Part shown: one piece after another, positions 20,096 through 33,216 of the stretch
How the letters are laid out: every line of letters begins with the position of its first letter
Numbering within the stretch: position 1 is the stretch's first letter
Source: Aralia elata
Lineage: Eukaryota > Streptophyta > Magnoliopsida > Apiales > Araliaceae
Direction of reading: 5' to 3'
Assembly: GCA_034770075.1 (NCBI GenBank)
Contig: JAVJAP010000212.1
Location: 208,480-272,479 of the forward strand
DNA length: 64,000 bases
Made by a program: the position numbers and the translations under genes
Notes under the pieces: model-generated
The model's input: only the letters and a program-made list of their open reading frames with translations
Databases searched by the model: none
What the model was told of the DNA's origin: nothing

Positions 20096-23000
20096 ATGCC
20101 GCCGCGTAGAATACCAGTTCAACGAACCCCTCAAGGGTCAGTGAATAATGAAGGAGGCCAGGCAGACCCAATGCAACGGCTAGCAGACCTACTTGAGGGA
20201 GTATTTCAAGGCAGGAATACGGGGCCTAGAAACCCCATTCACCTAACTGCCCCGATAGCAAATTTTAAAGACTTCAAACGTGTGGGACCCCCCGAGTTCA
20301 AAGGGACGACTGACCCGATAGAGGCCCAGTCTTGGGTCAAAGAAACCGAGAAGGCTTTTACCATTGCACGCGTGGGAGAGGACCAGAAGACTGCATTTGC
20401 CACCTATATGATGAAGGGAGAGACGAACTACTGGTGGGAAGCCAATCAGCAACGGGCTGGAGAAGGTGTAGTGTCGTGGGAAAGATTCAAGGAATTGTTT
20501 TTCGAGAATTACTTCCCGAAGAGCATGAAGAGTCGGATGGAAGTGAAATTCCTGGAACTTAAGCAAGGGGATATGATAGTGGCACAATATGCCGCCAAAT
20601 TTAATGAACTCGCACGCTTTGTGCCACACCAAGTGGATACGGAAGAGCGGAAGGCACAACGGTTCGAACAAGGGTTGAAGCCATGGGTGTACAGTAAGGT
20701 GTTGGTGCTCCAAATTGAGACCTTTAATGCACTCCTAGAGAAGGCCATCATAGCTGAGGGTGGAAGTGAGGCCTTGAGTCAATATAATAGGGAAAGGAAG
20801 AATAAGAAAAACGGAGGCGACCATCGTGGAGGAAGTAGTAGCGGAGGAAGCAACTTGGGGAAAAGAAAGTGGGATAACAGCAACAATAGTACCAACAATA
20901 ATCCGATCGGAATCAATCAGGGAGGATTCAAAAAGAGAATCGAGGCATGTTCAAAATGTGGGAAAAACCACCTGGGAGAATGTTGGAAGGGACGCAGTGT
21001 CTGCTATAACTGCGACAAGGAGGGACACATAGCACCAAAATGCCCAAATCCGAAGAAAATCCGTGGATGTTTCGCTTGTGGATCGGTCGAGCACCAGATC
21101 AAGGACTGTCCCCAAAAAGGAAGCATCGGAGGAAGTGGCTACAAAGGGGGAAGCAACAAGCCAGTGACTGGTGGGCCTGTTCAGCCTAGTCGACCAACTG
21201 CTAGGACATTCAACATGACGGCCCAGGATGCCATAGCTTCAAGGGACGTGGTGTCAGGTATTATCCCGATCAATAATATAAATGCTTACGTACTATTTGA
21301 TTCGGGTGCTACCTATTCGTTTGTATCTGAGGAATTTGCTGGTCGATTGAATTTACCCCAAGAACGACTAGATAATCCCTTGAGCGTAGAAATTGCTAAC
21401 GAGGAGGTAATTCTTGTAGAGTTCATATACTGTGATTGTGACGCTGTAATTAGGGGTCATAATCTAAAGGTAGATTTGATCCCGATTAAATTAGGAGAGT
21501 TTGATGTAATACTGGGAATGGATTGGTTGTATAACCACGCAGCAATAATTGACTGTCAGAAGAAAAGTGTGAACCTTCGGACCTCGAACCGGTCGAGGGT
21601 AGTATTTAATGGTAGCACGTCGCTTAGACGATCATGTTGTCTTACGATGATGCAGGCCAAGAAGTTACTAAGAAAAGGGTGCGTAGGCTATTTAGCCTAT
21701 ATTGTAGACACAAAGAAGGAAGGGGTAGAAATAACAGATATACCTATAGTGAAGGATTTTCCAGACGTGTTTCCAAGCGATTTACCCGGTCTACCGCCAG
21801 ACAGGGAAATTGAGTTTGTAATAGATTTAGCGCCAGGGACGGCACCGATTTCGAAAGCCCCGTATCGCATGGCGCCAGTGGAAATGAAGGAACTATTGAT
21901 ACAACTTCAAGAATTACTGGACAATGGGTATATTCAGCCCAGTGTGTCTCCATGGGGAGCACCAGTTTTGTTTGTTAAGAAGAAGGATGGAACGATGAGG
22001 CTTTGTATCGACTACCGAGAGTTGAACAAGGCAACGATCAAGAACAGGTATCCATTGCTAAGAAGCGATGATCTTTTCGATCAACTGCAGGGAGCAAAAC
22101 ATTTCTCGAAGATAGATTTGAGGACTGGATATCACCAGTTAAAGGTGAGGAAGGAGGACGTGCCAAAAACAGCGTTTCAAACGAGGTATGGGCACTATAA
22201 ATTTTTGGTGATGTCTTTCGGTTTGACGAACGCGCCAGCCGCATTTATGGATTTGATGAATCGAATTCTCAAGCCATACTTAGACAAGTTTGTGGTAGTT
22301 TTCATCGATGACATCCTAATTTATTCAAAGACCGAAGAAGAGCACACCAACCATCTGAAGGCGATACTAGAAACGCTGAGGAGAGAGAAGTTGTACGCAA
22401 AATTTTCTAAATTTGAATTTTGGATGGAAAGGGTACAATTTCTAGGGCATGTAATAGATAAAGATGGGATCTCAGTGGATCCTGCGAAAGTGGAAGGAGT
22501 GAGTAACTGGGAACAACCGAGGACACCGACAAAAGTGAGAAGTTTCCTAGGGTTAGCCGGGTACTATCGACGATTTATCCGAGATTTTTCTAAGATAGCG
22601 ACCCCGTTGACTAATCTGACAAGGAAGACTGTGAAGTTTGTGTGGACGGAGAAGTGCGAAGAAAGCTTTACGAAGTTGAAGAAGAGATTGAGCGAGGCAC
22701 CTGTATTATCCCTATCGGATGATACCGGAGGTTTTGTAGTCTATAGTGATGCGTCACATCAATTGAAGGACTACGAAAAACGATACCCGACCCACGACTT
22801 GGAATTAGCCGCGGTAGTTTTTGCCTTAAAGATTTGGAGGCACTATATTTTTGGGGAGAGATGTGAGATATATACGGACCACAAAAGTCTGAAGTATATC
22901 TTCACACAAAAGGAGCTCAATATGCGACAAAGGAGATGGTTGGAATTAATCAAAGACTACGACTGCGAGATTCTCTATCACCTGGGGAAGGCAAGTGTAG

Positions 23001-24581
23001 TAGCAGACGCTTTGAGTAGAAAAGGAAGGGAGAGCTTGTTCAGATTAACAACACAGGATGAGCTAGTAAAGGAAATGGCCCGACTGGAGATAGAAGCGAA
23101 GAGTCCAGAAATGACAGGAGAGCGGTTATTCATAATGGAAACTCATCCGACGTTGCTAGACAAAGTGAAGGAGGCTCAAGGAAGTGATGAGGAATGTGAA
23201 AGGATAAAGGAAAGAGTAGCAAAAAAACGATAGAGAAAAGTTCAGATTAGATAAAGATGGTATCTTGCGATTTGAAGAACATGTGTGGGTGCCAGCCGTG
23301 ACCGAACTAAGAGAGGCAATCTTGCATGAGGCACATAACTCACCATATTCTGTTCACCTAGGAAGCACAAAAATGTACAGGGATCTTTGTCAACATTTTT
23401 GGTGGCCAAATTTGAAGCGAGAGGTGGCAGAGTGCGTCAGTAAGTGTCTCACCTGTCAACGAGTCAAAGCAGAACATTAGAGACTGAGTGGACTACTACA
23501 ACCACTGAAGATACCAGAATGAAAATGGGAGCACATTACGATGGATTTCGTAGTGGGACTCCCAAGCATACAGAAGGGTTACGATGTAATTTGGGTTATT
23601 GTGGACCGATTGACAAAGTCAGCGCACTTTCTACCAATGAGGATTCGGTTCAACTTAAATCAGTTAGCGAAGTTGTATATAAAGGAAATTATTTCGTGAC
23701 ATGGAGTGCCAGTGTCAATTATTTCTGATCGAGATCCGCGCTTCACATCAAATTTTTGGAAGAGCTTGCAAGAGAGAATGGGAACGCGATTAAGGCTAAG
23801 TACTGCTTATCATCCTCAAACTGACGGACAAAGCGAACGGACAATACAAACACTAGAAGACATGCTTAGAGCTTGTGTGATGGATTTCAAAGGGAATTGG
23901 GATAACCACTTACCGCTCGTGGAATTCGCTTATAACAATAACTATCATGCAAGTATCGGTCTGCCGCCGTATGAGGCCCTCTACGAAAGAAAATGCAGAA
24001 CACCGTTATGTTGGGATGAAGTCGGAGAACGACGACTGTTGGGACCAGAACTAGTTCAGCAAACAGCAGATATTGTTGGGACAATAAGAGCCAGATTGGT
24101 AGCAGCACAAGATCGGCAGAAGAAATACGCAGATTTGCACCGTCAAAGCCGAGAGTTTGAAAGTGGTAGTTTTGTGTTTTTGAAGGTATCTCCCTAGAAG
24201 GGGAAGATCCGATTTGGCAAGAAAGGGAAGTTGAGTCCGAGGTTCGTAGGACCATTTGAAGTCTTGAGAAGGGTAGGCGAAGTGGCATACGAGGTAGCGT
24301 TACCTCCCGAGCTGGAGCATATCCATAATGTGTTCCATGTCTCAGTGCTACGACCATACAAACCTGATTACAAGCACGTTATATCCTATGAGCCCGTCCA
24401 GATCGAGAAGGATCTCACGTACGAAAAAATTCCTATTCAGATAACTGATAGGAAGGAGCAAGTATTAAGGAATAAAGTCATACCGTCGGTGAAGGTAGTT
24501 TGGCGAAACCACGATGTCGAGGAGGCTACGTGGGAGTTAGAGGATAAAATGAAGAAAAATTATCCCCATCTTTTTGTTTAG
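20096..24581 (+). pseudogene. gag-pol: Tk-A gag-pol polyprotein, disrupted
   Basis: Single-frame chromovirus polyprotein. Gag starts MPPRR; three CCHC-type knuckles lie at about residues 285-345 (CYNCDKEGHIAPKC is the clearest). Protease DSGAT is at about 401. RT has RLCIDYRELNKAT and FIDD at 736-739; RNase H starts at YSDAS, about 884. In RNase H 19 codons present in Tk-B are missing in frame (near 22759). The first frame ends at 23233 after an A-run (frameshift). Integrase follows in another frame: HHCC zinc finger, then core motifs around VDRLTKSAHF, SDRDPRF and GQSERTIQTLE, with stops at 23478, in EWK (near 23520), at 23698 and 24196. The C-terminus (24231-24581) has LPPELEHIHNVFHVSVL and a chromodomain (VVWRNHDVEEATWE), typical of Tekay. 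Four of the five stops and gaps are transitions. Confidence 0.93.
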
Positions 24582-24608
24582 TCATTATTCTGGGGACAAA
24601 ATTCTTAT

Positions 24609-24621
24609 AAGGATGGGGGGA
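24609..24621 (+). other. Tk-A polypurine tract
   Basis: AAGGATGGGGGGA directly before the 3' LTR start TGTAACGACC. A small hairpin-capable ATTCTGGGGACAAAAT lies just upstream, as in Tk-B. Confidence 0.85.
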
Positions 24622-27600
24622 TGTAACGACCATGAATTTTGTATGGCTTTGTAATATACGCTTATGAATATTATTTAATGAATGGATTTTTATTAATATT
24701 ATCTTATGTGATGTGATTAAATGTTATGTAATAACCTAGATTATGTCTTCGTAATGTTATTAAATGTTGTTATTTGGTAGGACTTATTAAAATGGTTTCG
24801 GAGAAATATCACTAAAATTCTATTCGCGGGTTACTATTCTTGGGCACTATTCGCCCCAAAAATGTCTTTTCATTTATTTCTACTTTTCTTATTTCGCCAA
24901 TGTGTTAATGTGGAGGATTAATAATCCAAGTGTTAGAGTTTATTTTAGCCAAATTGAGATTGAATTAGAAGCCCCAATTTGCTTAAGGGTGGCCCAAACC
25001 CATGGAGCGACCCAAGACCCAACCCCATGACCCATAACCCATGACCCATGAGGGAAATGGGTTACAAATCCTGTAGCAAATTGAATGGAGATGAAGCATA
25101 CGGATGGAAGAATGAGAAGAGAAGGAGCAAAGGGAATAAGCAATTTCTTGCATTTGGCAAAGGGAAAGCAATTGGGGAGAAGGGAGGGGGATTACCCGCA
25201 CCTAGGGGAGGCAAAAGCTCAGCCTCCTATTCTTGGGGAGCTGTCATGGCAAGCATGCTCAGCTCCTCCCTCACCCAAGGAGCTGACCATTCATTCTATA
25301 AATACTCCTCCCTTGCTATTCATCCATTCCCTTGTTCATTGTTGCTAAGATAGAGCTGTAAATTGAGAGAGTTTAAGAATTGAGTTGGTGTACGGGTGAT
25401 TGAAGGAAGAAGAAGAGGTGTTGTAGCAGCTACATTGATTCTCTTAGCATCCTTAGGAGAAGCTCCAAGAGGTATGCAATGATTAACCAAACTCATTTCC
25501 ATAATATTTCCAAGTTTTCTAGTTTTGCTTGATTGCTTGTTGGAGTTATGTAACTGTTATTGCCTTGATTGGTTCATGAATATATGTGAATGTTGTTAAC
25601 TCTATAAAATCCTTGTTAATAATCAATGAAAGTGGAACAATGAGTGATAATCAAAGCCTTTGCATAAGGAGCAAGAATGGACTGTTGGACATATATGGAC
25701 TGATTTGGACAATTCTTCTAGTTTGTTGAAAATTTAGTTTATGGTTGGTTGGATGCTTGTTTGTGTATGTCCATTATGTGTTCAGAGGTTGTGGGTAATG
25801 ATTTCATTTAGAAATCTGGACTAGAACATAATTAAACTCTGCTCCAATATGAGTTTCTAATCCATGCCCACAAACCGTTTGATTTAATGTCCAAGAGAAG
25901 AATTTCTCTAAGAACTTGAGAACTAGGTGTTGATTAATTGATGAAAGAATATTATGTTGCTTAGCTTAGCAATAGAAACATGTTTTAAGTCATATTGACT
26001 TGTTGTATAATAGCTAAGACACAAGGAGGATCAATGAATTGGCCAAACCTTGAGTTTCGTTGAAAACTAGTATGAACAGTGGCCTTTGATTTAATTCTGG
26101 TAATGTTGTGTTATGTGTTTCATTTTAAGCTTCTGGGGTAGTGTAGTGCCCTGAGTTAGTAAGCCGTAGGCTTTGGAACGAACACATTTCGACCTTGGAT
26201 GAGGGAGTTATGGCGTTTGGGAGAAAAGGTGTCCAATCTGTCCAAAATAGTAAAAACTTAGCCTTGGAGGGACTTTCGGGCCAATTTTATGGCTAGTAAA
26301 TGAATCTGTAAAATTATAAATCCATGAGGGTTTTGTAGTTCATGTTATAAGCTTTCCATAGCCTCCGGAACGGCCTAATTCCGATTTATAACGAAGAAGT
26401 TATGAAGGTTTGAAGTTTGTATGTCAAACTGCCAAAACGAGAAGGAAACCAAGTGTTGGTGTCAGCGGCACGGGTGCGGGCGCACTGGGGCATGGTGCGG
26501 GCTCGCTGGGGCCTGCTGGGCGCATGGGCGTGACAGCTCTGACATCCTTTACTAAAATGGGCGTAACTTTCTCATACGAACTCCAAATTGGATGATTCAA
26601 GATGATTCGGAAAGCTAAGAAGTAGAAAATAAACTTCCAATATTTAGAACTATAATTTAATGTCTTCACCAATTTCTAAATTGGCCATTTTTAGGACTAT
26701 TGTGCATTACGAAGCAAAAAGAGAGCTTCGTACATGCACGTATATAACGTGTAATGTTTCCAACGCTAAAAGTTATTGTTTTAAGTCCTAAAACTTGTAC
26801 ATTATTGTTTGTAATGATTCTTAGCATTAATCAATGATGAATTAAACAAGTGTATGAGCATGCTAACCTTATGCAAATGAGGCGAATTGAGTGTGCGTTG
26901 TGCAAACGCCGAAACATCGTATCAAGTGTGTGTAACCTTATTTGATATTATGTTTCTAATTAGAATGAAACCTTATAGAGTAATGTAAACCAATATTTGA
27001 CATCAATTATGTGGCTAATTGGTATGTGGATATGTATTTAAATGTGTAGGACTTTTGAAGGACTATTAACGTCGAGTTATTAGCAAGCGCTTAAGGCAAG
27101 TTCCTTATCCTACCCAAGTTATATTGTTCAAAGTTTCCTAAATTCATTCCTTCTATATATTGAATGCAAGTTTTCTACCTTACTCAATTTAATTTGAGCA
27201 AGTGTTCTAGCCCTTGCTAGTCCTCGTGCTAGACAAGCTTATCAACTTCATCCGACTATATTCTTACGGACACTATTTAATGTACAAAGATCATATTTAC
27301 GCAATACATATATGATTGTGTGAATTCCATACTTATGTGAATCTTTAATATTTGCACAAGTGTTCGAGATATGATATTGACATAAACTGTTAAAGCTTTT
27401 AAGTTCAAATTATGCACGAACTGTTTACGAAGAGTGTCAATGCCATTTGATTCGGCTAGACTAATACCTATGATTTAGAAAGCGATCCAAACCAATTGCT
27501 TTAGTGCAGACTCTTTGCAGATATGAACAACCCTCATAGTAGGGAAAATTATATTTTTAGTCGGGGAACCATGATTTAGAAAGCGATCCAAACCATTTGA

Positions 27601-28126
27601 ATGTTTGAGGGTTATGCATAACGTCGGGTATTTTAGGCTGATCACCTATTGTACCTGTATTTGTTGTTTTGGAGTTAATAGTGTAATACTGTTAATTCTA
27701 ATGAAAGGTAAGTGCCATGGTGGCTACTCAGTGATTCCTGCAATTGGGACAATTTGAAATCCTTGAATTCGTTTGATATTCATCCAGTCCATAGTGACTC
27801 ATCAGTAATAACAGAGATTTGTAGTAAAACTTGAGAAATCTTACTTTTGATCATGCATTGTCTTTATTGCTATACTTGCTGGGCAAATTTGTTGCTCACC
27901 CTTACTTTCCTTAAAACATTTCAGTGGTTACCCATAGAGGCGAGAGCTCGGGCAAGGATAAAGGTAAAGGCAAAGCTACGGATTAGCTTTGTCCTACTAT
28001 GTTATGATTTATGTTATGTATTAAGACTCGTTTAGAGATTATGTATTAAGTTATGTTTTGTATTTAGACTTATATATTAGACCTTGTGTAATTTGTTATG
28101 TCCGGTATTTGTTTTGGTATCGAGAC
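24622..28126 (+). repeat. Tk-A 3' LTR, truncated by Tk-B insertion
   Basis: Collinear with the 5' LTR from TGTAACGACC to GTATCGAGAC, where Tk-B begins; about the last 120 bp are missing. At 27571-27595 a 25 bp stretch is a copy of 27470-27494 in place of the 5' LTR sequence, a templated patch. Confidence 0.92.
26464..26528. repeat. GC-rich block in Tk-A 3' LTR
   Basis: Counterpart of 17024-17086 with a different arrangement of GGGCGC/GGCTCGC elements between identical flanks. Confidence 0.65.
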
Positions 28127-30867
28127 TGTAACGAATGCGATTTTTGTGATTAAATAAAAATATTTATTGAGATATATAAATATTTTTGTTAATTTATTTA
28201 TTGAGTGAAATAAATAATTTATAAAGTTATGGTGAAAGAATTTATGTTAAATGTTATTTAAATGTGATTTGATGTGATTATTCTAATTTAATTTAATAAT
28301 TAAATTAGATGATTAAATGATTTATTTGAATAAGATAATTTATTTGGTGTTATTGTTATTGGTTAAATGGAATTATTAATTAAATTAGTAAGGTTTAATT
28401 GAATTTATTTAATAATAAGTTTAATTAAATTAAAAGTGTAACAATTAAAACTACATAGTAAAATGGATTATTAAAATAAATGGAGAAAAGGTTTTATTTA
28501 GTTAAACCAAACAAGGCCTTGTGACCCTTTGTTGGTAAAAATGGATTATTTGGTATTTGGGTTTGCCAAACAAGGCCTAACCCTTTGTTTTTCTTTAACT
28601 GACAAATTGAAGGCTAAGCTACGTTAAAGTTAGTAATCAGTTTATTTTTTTTAAAAGAAAGAAAAACACAGAGTTTAACAATGAGAAAAGAGAAGAAAGA
28701 AAATACAGAGAAGAAGAGAAAAAATGAGAGTTTTGTGAATTGAGAAGGAGAAGGAAGAGAATTGCTAAGCTAGGAAATCATCTTGTTTAGCTCAAAGGTA
28801 TAATCCTTTTTAAAAGTCCTTCACTATATTCTTATTACTTTACTTCTCTGTATATGATTTCTATTTTACTGTATGTGAATTCATATGCTAAATGCATGAA
28901 TTACTTGGTTATGGTTGATAGTAAACATGTATTAGATGATTATATGATGGCTATAGATTAATTTGAATGTGTTAACCCATGAAATCATGTTTTAGAATGG
29001 AGTTTTTGGTTTTACAGAGCTTTATTTTCATGTATGCCTTATGTGTATGAAATCGATGTTTAATTTGGTTATTAACCGATAAATTGACATTTGATTATGA
29101 TAATATGATGAAAAACGAAAAGAATGCAAGTAGAATGGGTTAAAATGGTTGAAAGATGAATTCACAGTGTTTGATTTCATTAAAATGGCCAAAATATGAA
29201 TATTTTGTTTAAACAGTGAATTTTTGGGTTCTAATTAGTTGATTAGGTGTATTATAATTGTTAAATTGGTTAGAAACATGTTGGGTAATTGTTTTCTAGC
29301 ATATTTGATGTCTGGGTAAGTTTAAATTATGTGTTGGATGGTAGAATTCGAAAAATTTGGCTTAGGATTTCACTGGTTCGCGAACTGTAGAAGGAGACAG
29401 TCGAGTCTACCGCCCCGGCGGTAGAAATGAACTGAAAATCTCGCCCCGACAGTCTCGTCGCCCCGGCGTCAAAATTTCACTAGATTCCTCGCCCCGGCGA
29501 CGGTTTTGTATAGAAATCCACCGCCCCGACGGTGGAACAGTAACTAAAAAAAAATTATTTATTTGTTTTATGATGTTGTTATGTTGCTATGCGCATGTTT
29601 AAAACTTATATTAAGGTATTAAATGAGTAATGAGATACCACGATGGTTGCTAGAAAATATTTAATGAATATCAAATGACATTTGATATGTTAATGAAATA
29701 GGATAAGAATAAATCCTAAAATGCATATAACCCTGTAACTAATTGTTGTTACTATTTTATAATTAAAATGTATAGGTTGATTAAGGAACATGAATTATTT
29801 AAATCTGTAATCTATGCTCGAGGCAAGTTTTTCCTCCCTTAAACTTATTATTTCCTTTAAAGCAAGTTTACTTTCATTGAGCAAGCTTATTAACCTTAGC
29901 TTATTATTGTTCAAGCAAGGTTGTTATTATAGCAAGTGTTTATATTTACTTCAGTCATTTATTGTTCGATCATTGATCGTTATTCAAAATTTGAACAGAA
30001 TTTCTATTATACAAACTTTATTGATGAATCAATTGTTTAGTGACTAGCAAACCCTTATTGATTCAGTTAGTCCTTAGTTGATGAGCGTTTTAAAGACTTA
30101 GAATATTTTAAGATTTTTTTCAAACCAAGTTCCTTTTTGGTACGAAATCTGATGCTAAACTGAGATGAACAACCCTAATATAGGGGATTAATTACGCGAC
30201 AGCGTTAAAATGTTTGTGCACAATACATTGTACAAAGGGCTGATCCCCCTGAGTACGAGATGGATGGTCCATAGTCTATAAGATTGTTAAAGGTTACAGT
30301 AGAAATACTTGTTAACCTATGACATAGTTCGAGGTCTTGTGACCCTCAGATACAATTTTTAAACCTTGAATTCTATAATCAGTTCTTGAGCCAAGTTCCT
30401 ATTAATCTTTCATATATCGATTGATTATTGATTGAATTCAGAAAACTATAATACCTCAGTTGAAATCTATTTCATTAATTATTCAATTGTTATCATTATT
30501 ATGCTTGTGGGCAATTGTTTGCTCACTCTTGCACTAAAACATTGCAGCTAAGACTGAGAAAACAGACGAGCCGTCCACGAGTAAAGGCAAGGGCAAGATG
30601 CCGAAGTAGCGAGAGACCTGTTGTTCATTTGATGTTTATTTGTAACAAGACTTATTTAATTTTATGTTTTATTCCGCATTGATGTAATAGAGTTTAGATA
30701 ACCTGGGATTTATTATTTAAGAGATTTGAGATGTAACCCCTTTTTGTGGGAAGATGTTTCATTCAGTTTAATTATATTATCTTAATTATGGGTAGTTAGT
30801 AAAGAATGTATGATATAGTGAACACCAAATCTGTGGAGTTGAAGTACCCGGATTTGGGGGTGTCACT
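28127..30867 (+). repeat. Tk-B 5' LTR (2741 bp)
   Basis: From TGTAACGAATGCG to GGGGGTGTCACT (expected ..CACA; last base changed). Five GC hairpins lie at 29411-29535. An A/G-rich leader-like stretch at 28650-28790 suggests the transcription start lies before it. Confidence 0.9.
29405..29537. repeat. GC hairpin array in Tk-B 5' LTR
   Basis: Five inverted repeats around CCCCGG or CCCCGA, with cores at 29413, 29444, 29461, 29492 and 29524 (steps 31, 17, 31, 32 bp). Arms differ but each is self-complementary: CTACCG..CGGTAG, GTCGCC..GGCGT, TCGCC..GGCGA, CCACCG..CGGTGG. The matching part of the 3' LTR is lost. Confidence 0.8.
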
Positions 30868-30870
30868 GGT

Positions 30871-30882
30871 TGGTATCAGAGC
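30871..30882 (+). other. Tk-B primer binding site, tRNA-iMet type
   Basis: Exact TGGTATCAGAGC, 3 nt after the LTR end. Confidence 0.93.
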
Positions 30883-31109
30883 TGATAGGTTATGAACCTT
30901 TAGGTGGGGGAAACCTTATGCTAGTAGCCTTTTAGAGATAGAAAATATAGTGGTAATAAACTCTTATCAATTTCTAAGGAATGGATTTCGGAAATTCATA
31001 AAAAAAAAGACAATAAAATGATTATGTGTTATGTGCTTATTTGATAACAAACTTATGTGCTCGCGAGTATTATCGAGTAATAATTAAAACTTAAAATTTT
31101 GGTGGTAGG
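30883..31109 (+). other. Tk-B leader before the extra ORF
   Basis: Non-coding. It ends GGTGGTAG then one base before the ATG (TAG at 31106-31108), as in Tk-A and Tk-C. Confidence 0.5.
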
Positions 31110-31172
31110 ATGACTGATATAGGAGGACCCAGCCAGGCTAGGGAGGAGGAGCCCCGGGATATTCATGTAGTT

Positions 31173-32506
31173 TGTTGCCTCTTTTTTAGTCTTTAATAAA
31201 AGAGCTCTAACTCACGCAAGTATACGTGGTCAACAAGTAATACAGAGGAAGTAGAGTATCGTCCCACAGAGAAAGTGCTAAATTAAATTACTATGCATCA
31301 GTCCTATCACTTTATTTATTTGCCTAAACTAATGACTTGGTTGTGTTGACAAAATTATTTCTAAATTAATTAACAACTAAAAACACAAATACTAACAGAA
31401 TATATCAAACTTGGAATTAATGGGATCCTAACTTCATTTAATAGTTCATCTAATTTCCACTATCATGCTAGTAAGTTCACATATCACAGAAAAATAGCCA
31501 AGGGTACTAATTTAGACATAACCATCTGTCAATGTATTATGACCAACTTACACAATATCCATACTCAATAGACACCATGTAATCACCATTATAACCAAAA
31601 TCACTATATTTCTATGTGAAATTGCAATTATATTGATTTTAAGCACAAGCCTTATTTTGACTCTTACGGTAAAACAGTATATTTCTATCTGACTCACAAA
31701 ATATTTAAGCTATTAAATTAAGCCTCATATTCGCAAGCTATCATGATTACAATCCATACTTATAAGTTATTTTTCAATTCCATACAAGTACTGAAGTCGA
31801 ATGGTGATCAAGCATTCACACAAGCAAAACAATCATGATAGAAGTTCCTTATGATATGCAAAACAATCTAACAGTCAAGCTTATAATTAGACTACATATT
31901 AAAATCCGTTAGAATCCCATAATGGAGATTAGTTCATGTCTGAACCTAAAGCCATTATGGGATCAAAACTAAATATGGAGAGTAAACAATCAATTGAAGT
32001 AAGAAGAAGTAGATTGATCAAACCCAATTGAAGAATAAAATCCAAAGTAAAGTTTAACCCACACCAATATCCAGCACTTGAACAATAATAATCCACAATA
32101 AAACTTCACAAAATCTCTCTCTAGAAAAGTAGAATAATAATCATAAAAATCTCGCAGTTCCTTCTTAGGGTTTCCTTCTCACTATCTGATAAATATTCAC
32201 TAGAATCCTCTTCCGAATTGGCTTCTTCTTTTCCTTTCCAGCTGAACTTTGGCATCACAATTCGTGAACTAGCGCCTCTGGCGCTAGCTTAGTACAACTC
32301 CAAGCGCTTCTGGCGCTAGCCCATGTCCAGGAATTACAAAAATGCCACCAAGTGTATTTTAAGCTCCAAATTTACCCTTTTGCCCCTCCAGCTCCAACCT
32401 ACAATAAATAAACACAAAAATAAATAAAATAATACTAAAAACACTTAAATACCACAATAATTAAGTCTAACAATACCTGATTCGTAGGTATAAAATCCAC
32501 TCATCA
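31173..32506 (-). repeat. At-2 solo LTR, 1334 bp, minus strand
   Basis: The sense strand starts TGATGAGTGGATTTTATACC and the far end is TGTTGCC on the plus strand. Target duplication TAGTT is perfect (31168-31172, 32507-32511). It shares with the At-1 LTR the block CGCAAGTATACG..AGAGTATCGTCCCACAGAG near that end, so it is an Athila-type LTR of a different family. It has two GC palindromes, then a TATA-like GAATATTTATC (near 32190) about 75 bp downstream on the sense strand. Confidence 0.92.
32269..32319. repeat. Paired GC palindromes in At-2 solo LTR
   Basis: AGCGCCTCTGGCGCT at 32271 (extends to CTAGCGCC..GGCGCTAG) and AGCGCTTCTGGCGCT at 32303, exactly 32 bp apart. Confidence 0.85.
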
Positions 32507-33216
32507 TAGTTCGGGAGCAGCTAGTGCAGAGGGAGCCATCCCCATTGATCACAGTTGTAGGCCCTGAGTTCGAGCCTGAGTCAGACCCTGAGGAGATACC
32601 ACTATCTTCCTTAGGTGCTCAGATGTATGAGCAAGTGTATGATCGCAACATAGAGTTGCAAGATAGAGTGGAGGAGTTAGAGGGGCAGCTGGCTGAGCAA
32701 CAGACTGTCTTGGAGCAGAAGAACAGTGAGATTGAGGAGCTCGATATACGTCTTGGGGACGTGGAGTGGAAGTTGGTTCATGAAGAGAGCCAAAAGAAGG
32801 AGTTAGAAGATCAAGTAGTGGAATGTCAAGTCGCTCTAGAGCAAAAGGATGTCGAGATCCAAGACCTTTCATCATGTCTTGCAGAGGTCGAGCAGAGACT
32901 AGCTCAGTCTGAGTACCGACGAGGTCGGTTATTGGCTAGGAATGAAATTGTACGAGCTGAATTGAAAAAGGAGACAGCTAAGTGGGTTAGAGCTGATAAC
33001 GCTTGGTTAAGGGAGGCTAATCGCGCAGATCGTGTTGAATGTGAGGTGCGGTTAAAGAAGGCCAAGATTGATGAGATGGAGTATATTTTTCACACCACAG
33101 TAGATAGAGCTCAGGATCGAGTTCATCGTCATCCAGATATAATGGGTCGAAGGATGGTGACTCGTATTATGAAGCAGGAACGCGAAGAAGCTGTGCGCCG
33201 TGGGATGTCATCGTAG

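Larger units (their letters stand above)
15162..28126 (+). mobile_element. Tk-A: Tekay-like Ty3/gypsy element with 3.6 kb LTRs
   Basis: Order: 5' LTR, iMet PBS, extra coiled-coil ORF, gag-pol with chromodomain, PPT, 3' LTR. The 3' LTR is cut by Tk-B at 28127 and its last part is never found to the right, so the target duplication cannot be checked (left flank GAAGA). Gag-pol carries one frameshift, four stops and a short RNase H deletion. The LTR pair is close in sequence apart from small indels and a scrambled GC block. Confidence 0.9.
31110..33216 (+). pseudogene. Tk-B extra ORF upstream of gag, split by a solo LTR
   Basis: Codons 1-21 (31110-31172, with GPSQAREEEPRDIHVV) and the rest (32512-33216) are separated only by the At-2 solo LTR and its TAGTT duplication. 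Without these the frame is about 255 codons and has no other stop or shift, whereas gag-pol of the same element has six stops. After an acidic N-terminus the protein is almost entirely Glu/Leu/Gln/Arg heptads (VEELEGQLAEQQ; LSSCLAEVEQRLAQSEYR), so a long coiled coil, ending in a basic segment (GRRMVTRIMKQERE). It is homologous in layout and motifs to the Tk-A and Tk-C upstream ORFs. I know of no defined domain in it. Confidence 0.78.
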
